This document shows, in pieces, positions 22,109 through 33,608 of a stretch of 64,000 bases of DNA; within the stretch, counting starts at the first letter, position 1; each line of letters begins with the position of its first letter. A program made the position numbers and the translations under genes. Location: positions 62,473,561-62,537,560 of the forward strand of contig NC_088775.1 in NCBI RefSeq assembly GCF_954871325.1, written 5' to 3'. Origin of the DNA: Gordionus sp. m RMFG-2023. Taxonomy: Eukaryota > Nematomorpha > Gordioida > Chordodea > Parachordodidae. The notes under the pieces are model-generated. The model saw nothing but the letters and a program-made list of their open reading frames with translations. It searched no databases and was not told the DNA's origin.

Positions 22109-23374
22109 TAGGGGTATGCCGATACCACTTTTATGAGGCCGATCCGATATTCCCGATATTAAATTGATATCGGCCGATTACCGATCCGATATCTTATATA
22201 ACTTTGTATCTGTAAAGATACCAATGGTTTTAATTTTTAATATACTTTTTATTATTATAACATCTGTAATTTAACTATACCATAACATGTCATTTAAATA
22301 TATTATAATGATCAGTTATAGTTTATATTCTTATAGTTTATATTCAATTCAATTGTAATTCTAAAAGTATATAAAATATTTTTATTGAAAAATCACTTAT
22401 TTATATAATAAGTAATAACATTAATCTTGTTGAAATTAGATCCACGTTTTATTATAGGTAGATAATTATATCACATTTTATATTGATTATAATTTTATTT
22501 TTATAATAATTTACATTTTATTATCTTTTCGTCCTGAATTACATTTTTTATTCTCCTTATATATCTTTTTTTAAACAATAAAAAAAATAACTAATTCTTT
22601 GATATACAAATTGACATTAAAAAAATCTAACGTTAAAATGTTAATATAAAATTTTCACCGATTAAATTTAAATACAAATTGATATATAATAAGATAAATC
22701 AATTGCCAAAATAAATAATAAAATAACGTCGATCAACATATTCAACAAATCTATTACATAATAAGTAATAAACAAATATATTATAAAATTTGAAATAAAT
22801 ATTTAAAATTAATATATCGAAGATTTCTTTTTAGTATACCAAAATTTCCAATTTATCAGAGGTAGTCTGCGGTGATGGGGACTATATCACTAGCTTCACT
22901 AAAAAAAAATCTGAAGAGATTATTGCGCACTTTTATAAACAGAATGCAAAAAAATAACAATATGGCAGAATGTTTATTATATTAAAAAAATTAAACATAA
23001 AAATGGATTTCGATTTTATTTATAAAAATAAATGGTTTTTAGATATAACTTTTTTAAAAAAATTTGTAATATTATAATTTTGTTAAAAACGCCATTTTGT
23101 ATCGGGTTGAAAAATTTTATAATATTTGCCAGAGTTGTTAAAAGATACTTTTTAAATGGATCTAGATACAGATACAACGTCTAAAATAATATCTAGATAC
23201 AGATTATTTAATCAAAAATCTATCTAGATACAGATACCACATTTTTATATCTAGATACAGGATCTAGATACTTGTATCTAGATTCTTTAACAACTCTGAT
23301 ATTTGCCGATAACCGATATTTTAAAATAGGTAAAATATCGATCCAATCCGATATAAAATATCGGTACATCCCTA
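22109..23374. mobile_element. hAT-B: non-autonomous hAT, second copy
   Basis: The left end is TAGGGGTATGCCGATACC and the right end, inverted, TAGGGATGTACCGATATT. The flanks are ATTTAAAG (22101-22108) and ATAAAAAG (23375-23382), 6 of 8 matching. CCGATAT words repeat near both ends. No transposase is seen. It carries a nested MITE at 23130-23298. Its first 860 bp match the fragment at 18815-19300 and beyond. Confidence 0.8.
23130..23298. mobile_element. 169-bp hAT MITE nested in hAT-B
   Basis: The ends are CAGAGTTGTTAAAAGATAC and, inverted, CAGAGTTGTTAAAGAATC. ATATTTGC flanks both sides exactly (23122-23129 and 23299-23306). The interior repeats ATCTAGATACAGAT words. No coding capacity. Confidence 0.95.
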
Positions 23375-23382
23375 ATAAAAAG

Positions 23383-23640
23383 TAACGCGTTACCATCATT
23401 CGTTACCTTGTGAAAAAAAAGTTTTACTCGTTTCTCAAAAAAAGGTTACTCATTATTAAACAAAATAATTTCTTTTATTTTTTTCTTTATAGATAATAAA
23501 AAATTTACAAAAATAATATATTATAAGATAAATTTTTTTTTATATTTTTGACAATTGATTTATAAAATTTTGATCAGATAGCTATTTGATGAAATTTAAC
23601 ATAAATATATAATAAATAAAATAAAAATGAAGAACTCTCG
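23383..23640 (-). repeat. hAT-D-family terminal fragment
   Basis: Starts with TAACGCGTTACCATCATTCG and continues into sequence resembling 1040-1110 plus 3275-3370, including a GATCAGATAGCT stretch like the one preceding the hAT-D dimerisation tail. This is the 3' end of another hAT-D relative without its LINE. hAT-B appears to have inserted at or beside its terminus. Confidence 0.6.
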
Positions 23641-25015
23641 GGATTAGCAGGTTATGTTCTCCTATGAAAAATTTAAAAATATTTAAACTCTTCTCAAGAA
23701 TTCATGTAATAAAATTTATACTGTGATTATTATAAGTTATGATTTATATATTGTTTTTTAAAAATATTAATTGCTTAATAAAATATTACAATAATTCTCG
23801 ACATTATATTCTGTTAGCAATTTCGATTAAGATAATTGAATCAAATTTGAAAATGTTAAGTAAAGGCCAAAATTAATTAGATATTTAGAATGTTTATTTT
23901 ATTTTTTAATATAACATAGTGAATTGTAATAATATTTATATAGTACATATTTTAACAAAATATGTAATAAAAACAATTTATAATAGGCTGTTAATGCTAT
24001 TGGGTAGAGCCCTGTAGGGCCAGTCGCCATACAATTAGATATAGGCTGGTGCCCTATAAAGTTTATTTTCTTTCTATTCTTTCCCTTTTCAGGTTAAATA
24101 TCACAATTAAAATAGATATTAAAATGAGAAAGGTAAAAAAATGACGCACTAAGAACTATTTTAAGTAATAAGTAGCTAAAAATTATCAAATTTATTGCTG
24201 AATATTTAATATTAAGGCATACCTTTAGAGAATAAAATAAATATTTTGAGTTTAAGATATAATTTATAATCCTGTTTATAAAAAGTTAGAACAAACCTAA
24301 ATTTATTTATCAGGACTTTCGGCTTAGATTGAAAATTGATTTTGCAGGTTTTGTGGGCAAGTGTTTCTATTATAAAATACAATTATATTTAAAAAATTTA
24401 TCAAACATAAATAAGCTGTTAGAGGTTTTTCTATAAATGATAAAAAAAACAATAATAACGCTTAAAAAATATAAGTTGTTCAAGTCTTACAAAATATTAA
24501 AATAAGAAATCTAAAATAAAAAATTTAAGGTTGAATCTATATATAACTGTTTTAGACTTTGGTAATTGAATTATATACCAGACTAATCTTAATGATAAAT
24601 AAATTCTTTGAATAATATACAAGACTAATCTTTCTAACGATACATTAACTCTTATTTCATTATCATTTCCATATTTTCTAATATAAAAATTACTTTACAT
24701 GACTTATCTTTAAACTTTATAAAAATCATTACGAATTATATGTGACAGGTCTAAATAATAGTGTATATATCGATAATCATATCAACACATTAACGCTTTC
24801 AAGTTTCAATGACTTACAGGTGCCGAAAATTTAATTCCGATAATTCTATTAAATAAAAATATTATATAAATTGTACAGCTTTTCTCTTTTTAGCAATTAT
24901 CTGATATTGAGTATTTAGAACAGGATAGCTGACCAGCAGATTCTCACATTTGTTATGAGGAAGAGCAAATTAGACGACTTTGCTTCCGTCTAAAGCTCAA
25001 TGTGACGGAAAAAAT
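23641..25015. other. AT-rich noncoding DNA
   Basis: No gene is seen. A short GC-richer patch at 23985-24060 (TAGAGCCCTGTAGGGCCAG) is palindromic in part and may be a repeat; no partner was found in the window. Confidence 0.4.
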
Positions 25016-25312
25016 TGATCGATTATTTTGGCCAAACCTAAGCCGATTTTTTTGGGCTAAGCCTAAGCCATTTTTTTTTGATTATGTCTAAGTCGATTTA
25101 TTTTGGCTAAGCCTGTGCCAATATATTTTGGCTTAGGTTAAACTTAAACTGATTTTGATTGGTTTAGATTGAACTTAAGCAGATTTTTATTGGCTTAGGT
25201 TGAGCTTAAGCAGATTTTGATTGGCTTAAGTTGATCTTAAACAGATTTTGATTGGCTAAGGTTGAGCTTAAGCAGATTTTAATTGGCTAAAGTTCTGCTT
25301 TACTATATTTTA
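25016..25312. repeat. Minisatellite of about 34 bp
   Basis: About eight imperfect units. The right part repeats GGCTTAGGTTGAGCTTAAGC followed by AGATTTTGATT; the left part uses GGCTAAGCCTAAGCCGAT with T-runs, partly the inverse of the first word. The array has no coding potential. Confidence 0.8.
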
Positions 25313-25909
25313 TAATAATTTTATTTAGAAGAATGACAATTGTCATTTTAACACATTTTCAGTTTTATAAACCATTTTTTTGTTGAATTAATAAATTTTA
25401 ATAGAAATTTTCGTCATTATAATCAATATAGATTTGAATAAATTGATTTGTTTTATAAAAATAAAATCTAAGCATTGCTTTTATTCTAAATTTGGAGTGG
25501 AATGCTCTCCTTTTAAAAACTCACTAGTGGAAGTTAACCATGAAAATATTATGACATCATTAAAATAACGTTTTTTTTATCACTTATCTCCTGCCTATTT
25601 TTAATCAGCAGATTGGTTGAAAAATATACACAAATAAATTTCCCTTTTTTGTACAAAATTACGTTTTGTAATTGGTTTTGTTAAAACTACACATAAATAA
25701 TTATAAAAGGTATAAAAGAGAGGAATTTTTATTGAAGAAATTTTCTTTTTATTTTGGCAAGATAATTTTATTTTAATTATTAATTTAATTTAGCATAATA
25801 AAATAATGATAAATTCTCGTGTCACTGTTCTATATCTATCTATTTTCTATGTAGATCCTTAAACTAACTACTAATTAATAAATTGACTGGCACCTTTTGT
25901 ACTGTCAAG
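25313..25909. other. AT-rich noncoding DNA
   Basis: No gene, RNA or repeat recognised. It abuts the left LTR of the fossil that begins at 25910. Confidence 0.4.
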
Positions 25910-26140
25910 TTATATAACTAATTTCAATTTTCCAAATTTTATTTATTCAATTTCACTTTCCAAGAATAATTGAATTATTTCCCTCATTCCATAACTTTTT
26001 AAAACAAAATCACATAATAAAAAAAAACAATAATCTTTCAATCGAAATTAAAAATAATCAAAAAAAATAAATTATTGATTGGCATTCTTTTTTTAAAAAG
26101 AAAAACATTTTTCTCCGTCTTTAATTCAACATCTGCGACA
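25910..26140 (-). repeat. 3' LTR of the old LTR fossil
   Basis: Direct-repeat partner of 32651-32868. Its right edge on the plus strand (ACATCTGCGACA) is followed by the pyrimidine-rich complement of the polypurine tract. Confidence 0.8.
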
Positions 26141-29100
26141 CGCCCACCCTTCATAAGCCCAGATACCATCTAATTATCGTAATTTGAGGGCATTGATCAT
26201 CTCTTTTGTCATTATCGAATCGTACCTTTGAATTTTATCGACTTTTAACCTGGTTAATTACACTTTTAAATTGCAATTTGACATATGAAATGTGGGTTAT
26301 AATACATGTATTTATATGAAATAATTATAATATTTTTTTAACAAGTGTTTCATAATACATATACTCTTATAATTTTGATTAAAAAATCAACCATCAACAT
26401 AATTTTTAACCACTTATTTTACTTTAATAGGTCAATACAATAAAGAAAATTACATACAATAATCAAAATAATAATGCCTAATAATCATTTATAAGTTCCA
26501 ACGATAATTTATTTTGTTGTAAATTTCAATCAAACAACACATGAGGTTTTCTAGCTCTTTTATCTTTCTTTATTTTATTAATGTACTATAAATATATATA
26601 AAAATGTAATATCTATCAGTATAAATAAATCCTCTTTTCAATTTTTTTATAAATTGAACAATTAATTTTTTCTTTTTAATTTTTAATTATGGACCACACA
26701 AAAAAATATAAATTTATAATTAGAACTATAAACATGGAATATAACCACATTCCATTTTTTGTAAAAAGGAAAAAAATGAACATACACATCGCTTTAATAA
26801 TTAACATATGTTGTAAATTTTAATATTATACTTTCACATTTATGATCTTATCAAAATTACAAAAATAAAATCGTTAAAATTAAAAGGACATATTTAAGGA
26901 ATACCCAGGCTTGTTAACCGATCTTTTTAAAACGATCGAATCCCGATCACGATCTTTTCAAAAAAAGAGGATCGAAATCCAGGATCGACCTTTTTTTCTA
27001 TTTAAATTTCTGAAGGAAATTTCTGACCGATGCAAAATTAACTAATAATCATCATTTGAATAAAAATTATTTTTAACGGAACAAGCATTTTGTACAGTAT
27101 TTTCCCCAAAAAAAGTATCAATGTCATCCATACATTCATATGAGGTATCCGCATATGGTTGTTCCTGCATATTTTCCAAATGGGCAATTAATCTTTCTTT
27201 TACCATCATATTTTGTGGCAGATTAATATAAGGCCAATTAAGTTTAAATTTAGGGTGAATCATGGCTGCCAAAATGTTACTGTCTTCATACAGTGAAGGA
27301 AATCTATATTATAAAATGATAATTAATTTAATATTAAATAAGTGTTCAATTTATTCATATAAATCAAATCAATTATCTGCAAAACTTAACCCTTTTAAAT
27401 TTTACAGTCATCTCTGCCACATCATCTGTATGGTATCTATTTATATTTGGGTCATATCATAAATATTGATTAAATGTAAACTTAATACTTAATATACAAA
27501 GAAATTAACATTGTAATTTATTTACAAAGAATATTAATCAAAATATTAGCTTAAAATTCAAATAATCTAATAAATTTTTAATGTCTTCAAAGGCCCATTA
27601 ATATTTTACTAGATATCAGAGTAGCAGAACTGGCCTGTTAAAAATATTTTACTAAATTTGCCAGATCTTTGCAATTTTTTAATATTGCAGATATCTGATA
27701 ATATAAAATAATTGCATAAAAAAATATTACCTTTTATCAATACCTCTAAGAACACTATCTACAAGGGGCTGACAATACCGCAGGCAGCTAAATTTCGTTA
27801 ATTTATCTATCAATATCGATAGAACGGGAGTTAGATATCCCTGCTCCATATTATCCTTTCGTTCCAAGATTTTTAACGAGATCGCCAAAGGTTCCATAAC
27901 CTATAAAATTTAAATTTATTTAGAGAATATCATTGTATTACTGTTGCATACTCTTTAACAAAAAAACATTCCTCTAACATTGCAAATCCAATTTGATCAT
28001 ACTTGTTCTACTTCTGAAAACTTTTCAGAAAGCATCTTATCTATTAATTTCATGGATTGGTAATAAGAATTCCATCTTGTCTTGTTGGGAGCTATTAAAT
28101 ATCTTACCAATTTCTCCAATAAAATATCCGCCATTTTTGACGACATATTTTGTTTATTAACTAAAGCAAAACATTTTGCAAAAGTGAATCTAGATTCGTT
28201 TATAATTGAGATCACTATCTGCCATCTCCGCATCTGTTGTTGCAATAATGTTAAGATTATGGCAACAACAACGTTGATGTTTTGGTAGGCTGATAGTAGG
28301 AATAATTGGGTCATCAACGGATAATATGTCATCCAAATTTATCAATTCCTTATCCTCACTACTATCTTCTTCATTTTTTCCAAAAACTCTAGAAAAAATA
28401 AATTTATTTAAATATTTTTTGCTAAATATAAATATTACTTAAATGCCTTGACAAAGTTGGTTCCATTGTCAGTCACCATCTTCACCACCTTATTATGAAT
28501 TTTATAGAACTTGTGGATACCCATGATTTCGTTGGCCAAAACATCATATGTTTGCCTCCCAATTATCCTCCTCAGTGCCAAAGCGGCTGACCTTCTCTTG
28601 AGGGTTAACGGATCCAGCCAATGTGTAGTAAGTCCAATAAAAGCCCTAATAAAATAAACATTATAAAATTCATATAAATATAATATACCTTCGATGACCA
28701 CTCCAACAATCAGCAGTGGTGCATACATAAGAAACTTCAGACAAATCTCTTATAAGATTTGTCGTCATATAAGAGAAGGAAGTAGATATCCTGTTGCCCA
28801 GTGTTTGGCGACAAATAATTTTTGTCGCAGGAGAAAAAGTTATAATCATTTTTTCAAATGAAGGATCATCAACCAGAGACAGTGGTTGGAAGGTGTCAAT
28901 AATAAAATCCATGATAACCTTGTCTGCTGTTTTTTGCGATACAGCTGGAATGTTTAGATTGTTAAAATTTAATTTAGATTGTCTGGATTTGTAACCAGAA
29001 CCACTTTGGTTTTGCAGTGGTATATTTTTTTGGGTAGAGAATTCGTTGAGGTGTTTGGTAATCTCATTTTTAAATTCACTGTGCTTTTTCTTTATAAAAG

Positions 29101-30145
29101 AAAAAAATAGTATGTATCAAAGTTGGATGAAAATAACTTCTCCTGAATCAAATTTCATTTTTAAAATTTTATATGGAAATTTAAAGTTAAAAAAAAACAA
29201 TGTACAGGCTGAATGTAAAACCTATATAAACAAAAAAAATGATAAAGGGTTCAACACAAATTTTGTTAAACATATTAAAGTATATTATTTAATTTATATA
29301 TGGTTAAAAAAGGGTCATATAGGTTATTTTAAGTTTACAATATTGTCTTTGTCTATCTATCATTATTAAAAGTTGCCCAAGATGATATGGGCTAAAGATT
29401 TTGATAAAATATTTTCCTATATATGAATATAATTAGCCTTTTTGGCATTTAAGAACTATGGATTAAGGGTTCAACAAATTTTGTTAAACATATTAAAGTA
29501 TGTTTTATTAGTGGTTAAAAGGGGGTAGGTTATCTTAAAAAAGTTTACCATATTGTCTATCATTATTAAAAGTTGCCCAAGATGATATAGGCCAAAGATT
29601 TTGATAAAGTATTTTCCTATTATGAATATAATGAGGCTTTTTGGCATTTAAGAACTTATGGATTGAGTCAAATGATACAAAAAATACTTTCAATTCAAAA
29701 TATTTTATTAAAAAAAGCCCTAAAAATAATGTCAAGAGGATTATATAATCAAGCTCAAACTGAAACTATAATACTAATTGATTAGATTTAACATATTATA
29801 ATAAAGAAATAATAGAATAGATATTTATTTTTCTTTTGGTGAAACATTGCTAAGTTCAATACAAATAACATTGAACTGGATGTTTTAATTATATTAAAGA
29901 AAGTCAAAATACATTATAAAGGCTTAATTATTAGTTATTGCACTTCCATTTATTATAAATACTCTTCTTTTAAAAATTAAACTAATATAATAGTAATATT
30001 AAAAAATAAATGCCTAATTATTATATATAAATAACAAAACCAAGATTAACTCTTCATCAAATATTTATTAATTATACTGTATCTAATAATTCATTTTTTT
30101 TATAAAGAATCTGTATCTAGATTTTCTGTAGGACCTGCTCAACTC
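29101..30145 (+). mobile_element. hAT-A relative inserted in hAT-C intron 1
   Basis: The right part (30090-30145: AGAATCTGTATCTAGATT, then GGACCTGCTCAACTC) matches the right end of hAT-A at 21570-21627. The left part encodes a BED-like stretch (29100-29300: SPESNFIFKILYG, NVQAECK, FVKHIKVYY) that matches the hAT-A BED remnant. The left terminus is not recognisable, and no target duplication was found. It lies wholly within hAT-C intron 1. Confidence 0.7.
29240..29650 (+). repeat. Internal direct duplication of about 200 bp
   Basis: The sequence from GGGTTCAACA(A)ATTTTGTTAAAC through AAAAGTTGCCCAAGATGATA to CTTTTTGGCATTTAAGAAC occurs twice (starting near 29250 and 29467). The second copy continues into a plus-strand open stretch with YNEAFWHLRTYGLSQMIQ that I cannot assign to any family. 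Confidence 0.7.
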
Positions 30146-30949
30146 AGGAATGTAATAAATTAAATTTAAACATGTTCACATTAAGATTATCAAATAAAAA
30201 AATTTTAAAAGAATTACTTGTAAATGTCTCTTTAAGTTTGAGGGTGATATTTTGGAAGATGATATTATCTTCTTACAGAGACGGCATTTGGTGCTGATCA
30301 TATTATAAGAGTTGCTTTCATCCATTTCACATAAAGTAAAATACTTACGTAATTTCAAAAATGGTAAAAGATTCTCATTCTCACTTATATCTGCTGTTAC
30401 ATCAATAGTAGAAGCAATAGAATCTTCTAAATCTATAATGGACATTTACATTTACCTATTTAAATAAATATTAATATATTATTATAAATTTATATATAAC
30501 TTGTAAGAGCTCTAAATCTCGTAAAATTTAGGAAATGAATAAATATATTTATAAAATAAATGTTGGAATGGAAGTTGATAAAATATGAAGATAGATATTT
30601 TTTTTAAATATAATATTTTAATTTAATTTTCAGCATTTTTATTTTATTTATTGCTTTTTAAGTAAAAAATTAATTTTTAAAAAGATCGGGATCGAATTTT
30701 AAACAAAATGATCTCGATCCTCAATTTAAGTCAGAATCATAAATCTCGTTAAATTGACAAATTTGCGATCGAATCCAGGATCGTCGATCTTTTAACAACT
30801 CTGGGAATACCACTATATTAAGTACTATCCTTTTACAAAGTAAATCATGCCTGAAATTTTTTTCATTGTCTATTCAATATTTTCACTAAAAAAATTTTTT
30901 ATAATAAATCTTTTCACTAAATTATTTATTTTTTATCCATAATTAATTC

Positions 30950-32650
30950 AGTATGTTAGGTTTAAGACTACCCATATATCAAGAAAAAATGTTATATCAT
31001 TGAAAATCACTCAATTTTGTTTTACCCAAAATTTCAGACCCATCAAATTGTCTAACACACATTAATTCTTTCTCAAGTGTACCCTCAGGCCAATATTTAT
31101 ATTAATTTGCTCTAGACATTATTGAAATGCTTGCCCCAGTGTCAAACAACATTTCTATATTTTGTCTATCAATATATTCACACGAGGACATGTACACTGA
31201 TTAACCTTTCTCTCAGTCATTAAAATTTTATTCATTCTAATCAGCTGAATTATATTTAAATGATCACTAACATCATTCATATTCATGCCTAAATTCAACT
31301 CTGAATTTAATGGCCTCTGAATATCAATAATTTTTTTATTAAATATATCAGAATAATTTTTAACAACACTATATATATTAAAAATTTTGTTATTAATATG
31401 ATTTTCGATTTTTATATGATTCTCTTTCAAATCATATAGTCACTGTCACTGCAATCCACTCATGGATTGAACACAATTCATAGCAACACGACCCATTTTC
31501 TCACACTTGAAACACATTCGATCATTATCCATATTACCTACATCTTTTTCAGATTTGAATTAGTAGGATCTTTTATATTACGAACCACTGGATTTATCAA
31601 TACTGCTGGTCTGTTAGGAAAACCATTTTTAAAATTTACTTCTTTTACCATACAATTTCTATTTATATGACCTGAGATACCACATCGATACAAATTATAT
31701 TATTTTTATCATTCATTTTTACACTCACATTTTCATTAATTTTTCCATCATAGTGGGAAAAACAATTTTTACTATGACCTTTTCGGCCACAAATATTGCA
31801 ATTTTCACTAAAATTATTATTTTTATTTCTAAGTGTATCTATATCTAGTAATATTTTTTAAACTTTCTCTAATTTCTTTGATTTCATTTGGAATTAAACA
31901 TTCATTTTCACTTTGTTTAACATTGTTAGTAACACCATTACTTATAACCTCCACAGGTTCATCAATCACAATTTCAGATATTTGCTTTTTAATTTCACTC
32001 ACAAATTAATTTAAACTATTATTTATATCTTTCGACATCATAATACTTTTACCAATAATAGGTACTCCACTAGTATTTTACTTCTCATTCCCCCTGGAAT
32101 TATTTATTCTTTGAATATTCTAAGTTCAAGTAAAATCAAATTTAAACTATTTTTTATACCTTCAGAAAAATCTAAAGATTTAGCAGAAGTCATAGAATTT
32201 ACATCACCAACATTTGAATCATCTAACTTACTCACTTTATTCGTGAAATATTTCCTTTTAATTATCTTAATTAATTGTATAATAAAAACAATGATATATA
32301 TAAAATAAAAAAAATTAAAGCTGTAACCACACAATAGGTCACATCCAATTTATCAAAACTTGAATTAAATATTTTAAAAATATTATTCTTATAAAATTTG
32401 CAAAAGTAGGATTCCTATGAGTACTAATAAAAAAATAAACCATGTTCTCATTTAAATATTTATAATAAAAATTCTATCATTAAAATCGTACCATTGCGTT
32501 GTATATAAAAATATATTAAACAAATTTTCTTTTACCTTGAAATCCTGATACGAATGATCTTCTTTAGGAACCTTGACCTCGAATTTTGTTTTTCTCTATT
32601 CAAATATTTTTCCCAATTAAAATTCTGATCCTGATAACCACGGTCACCAT
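30950..32650 (-). pseudogene. Gag zinc-knuckle and protease remnant of the old LTR fossil
   Basis: Minus-strand frames show two CCHC-type knuckles (CNICGRKGHSKNC at about 31760-31800 and a CGISGHINRNC stretch at about 31650-31690) and, nearer the hAT-C junction, an aspartic-protease motif MLFDTGASISIMSR at about 31105-31155. This is the gag-to-protease order of LTR retrotransposons. The region is broken in several places and no RT was recognised. It could be Ty3/gypsy-like, but the surviving part does not decide the superfamily. Confidence 0.7.
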
Positions 32651-32868
32651 TTATATAACTAATTCCAAATTTTATTTATTCAATTTCACTTTCCAAAAAT
32701 AAATTATTTCCCTCATTCCATAATTTTTTAAAACAAAATCACATAATAATAAAAACAGAATAATCCTTTTCAATCGAAATTAAAAATATTTTAAAAAAAT
32801 TATTGATTGACATTCTTTTTTTAAAAAGAAAAACATTTTTCTCAGTCTTTAGTTCAACATCTGTGACA
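32651..32868 (-). repeat. 5' LTR of the old LTR fossil
   Basis: Direct-repeat partner of 25910-26140. The candidate primer site is immediately to its left on the plus strand (complement within about 32630-32650). Confidence 0.8.
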
Positions 32869-33319
32869 CTAAGCATGATAAAATTTGCTCTAATGTTATT
32901 AACTGGTTTGCCATATTTGTTGGACAATGATCCTCCCCTATCCATTGACAATCCAATTATAGCATTTGAACTAATCAGAAATACCTACAAGTGAAATTAC
33001 CATATTTTCCTCCTTATTCTATGTGGTTCAAGTTACAATAATGACAAGGGATAACAATTTCCAAATTATGTTTTTAAATTTTAATAATCCAGATTTCACT
33101 TAATTTTTTAAATAGTTTTCAAATATTTGATGATTTTAATAATCATATTCATGCAAATCAAATAATATTACATTTATCTTTATTGTTGTGTTAATATTTT
33201 TTATGATTCATATCTAAGAATTAAAAAATTTATTATGCATATTATAAATTTTATATTTTAAAAGGCCATATTTCATTTATATTTCGAATCTTTCATATTA
33301 TCAATTGTCTTATTAAATG
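32869..33319. other. AT-rich noncoding DNA downstream of YKT6
   Basis: No gene or clear repeat is seen between the LTR fossil and the degraded MITE near 33320. Confidence 0.4.
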
Positions 33320-33505
33320 GTTCTATTTGAGTTGATTTTTAAAAATGACTAACTCAAATATTACACAATCCTAAAGAATTTGTTCATAGGTGGTGCAAAG
33401 GTTTGGACATCAATTAAGCAAAATTTTGAGGCTATGCAAAAAAATTTTGGCTAAAATACTGAGTTTGTAGTTTTTAAAAATTGGCTCAAATCAAGCTGCT
33501 TACCA
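33320..33505. repeat. Decayed relative of the 14312 MITE
   Basis: TTGATTTTTAAAAATGACTA, then a TAACTCAAATATTACACAATCC-like core and TTTGTTCATAG align with the MITE at 14312-14485, and TTTTTAAAAATTGGCTCAAA aligns with its right arm. The outer ends are degraded; no target duplication. Confidence 0.6.
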
Positions 33506-33544
33506 ATGGATTATACGAAAAAAACTTTTCAATTATATATTTTT

Positions 33545-33550
33545 TTTATT
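33545..33550 (-). promoter_or_regulatory. Candidate polyadenylation signal of YKT6
   Basis: AATAAA on the minus strand, about 60 bases past the YKT6 stop. In DNA this AT-rich the hexamer is common by chance, so support comes only from its position. Confidence 0.4.
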
Positions 33551-33608
33551 AAAACAATTGTATTAATATTATTAACAATAAATTCAAGGATATATGTATA
33601 CATATAAT

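Larger units (their letters stand above)
27042..30445 (-). pseudogene. hAT-C transposase (BED-hAT, ZBED-like), five or more exons
   Basis: This transposase would bind element ends and cut them; it is not functional now. Exon 1 (30445-30218) holds a BED finger: CRLCKK...LKRHLQ, completed by KKH in exon 2 (29089-28689), which also encodes LQNQSGSGYKSRQSK and ends CTTADCWSGHRR. Introns are GT-AG: 30217-29090, 28688-28646 (43 nt) and 28438-28389 (50 nt). Exon 3 (28645-28439) reads FIGLTTHWLDPLTLKRRSAA to TDNGTNFVKAFK. Exon 4 (28388 onward) has LPKHQRCCCHNLNIIATTDA and, after one frameshift near 28200, ALVNKQNMSSKMAD and YLIAPNKTRWNS. Further pieces are MEPLAISLKILERKDNMEQG (about 27900) and MIHPKFKLNWPYINLP (27272 on). 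The C-terminal dimerisation domain is absent before the terminus, so the copy is C-terminally deleted. Confidence 0.88.
26906..30803 (-). mobile_element. hAT-C: hAT transposon with perfect 8-bp target duplication
   Basis: The left end CAGGCTTGTTAACCGATC and the right end (inverted) CAGAGTTGTTAAAAGATCG are imperfect inverted repeats. GGAATACC flanks both sides exactly (26898-26905 and 30804-30811). Subterminal zones hold multiple GATCG/CGATC words. It contains a minus-strand, intron-bearing transposase gene and a hAT-A relative inside intron 1. It inserted in the LTR fossil 25910-32868, so it is younger than that fossil. Confidence 0.96.
25910..32868 (-). mobile_element. Old LTR retrotransposon fossil, split by hAT-C
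   Basis: Two direct repeats of about 220-230 bp (25910-26140 and 32651-32868), roughly 90% alike by eye, bound the element. On the minus strand each LTR begins TGTC(G/A)CAGATGTTGAA. A purine tract (GAAGGGTGGGCG) abuts the 3' LTR at 26141, and a candidate primer site TGGTGACCGTGG lies just inside the 5' LTR. CCHC knuckles and a DTGA protease motif lie between the 5' LTR and the hAT-C insertion. After removing hAT-C about 3.06 kb remain, so much of the coding region is lost. The element is broken in many places and clearly older than the one at 4015-9846. Confidence 0.8.

Noticed and set aside
23985-24060. Possible structured RNA at the palindromic GAGCCCTGTAGGGC patch
   Set aside because: Too short and with no partner or family resemblance; could be any decayed repeat end.
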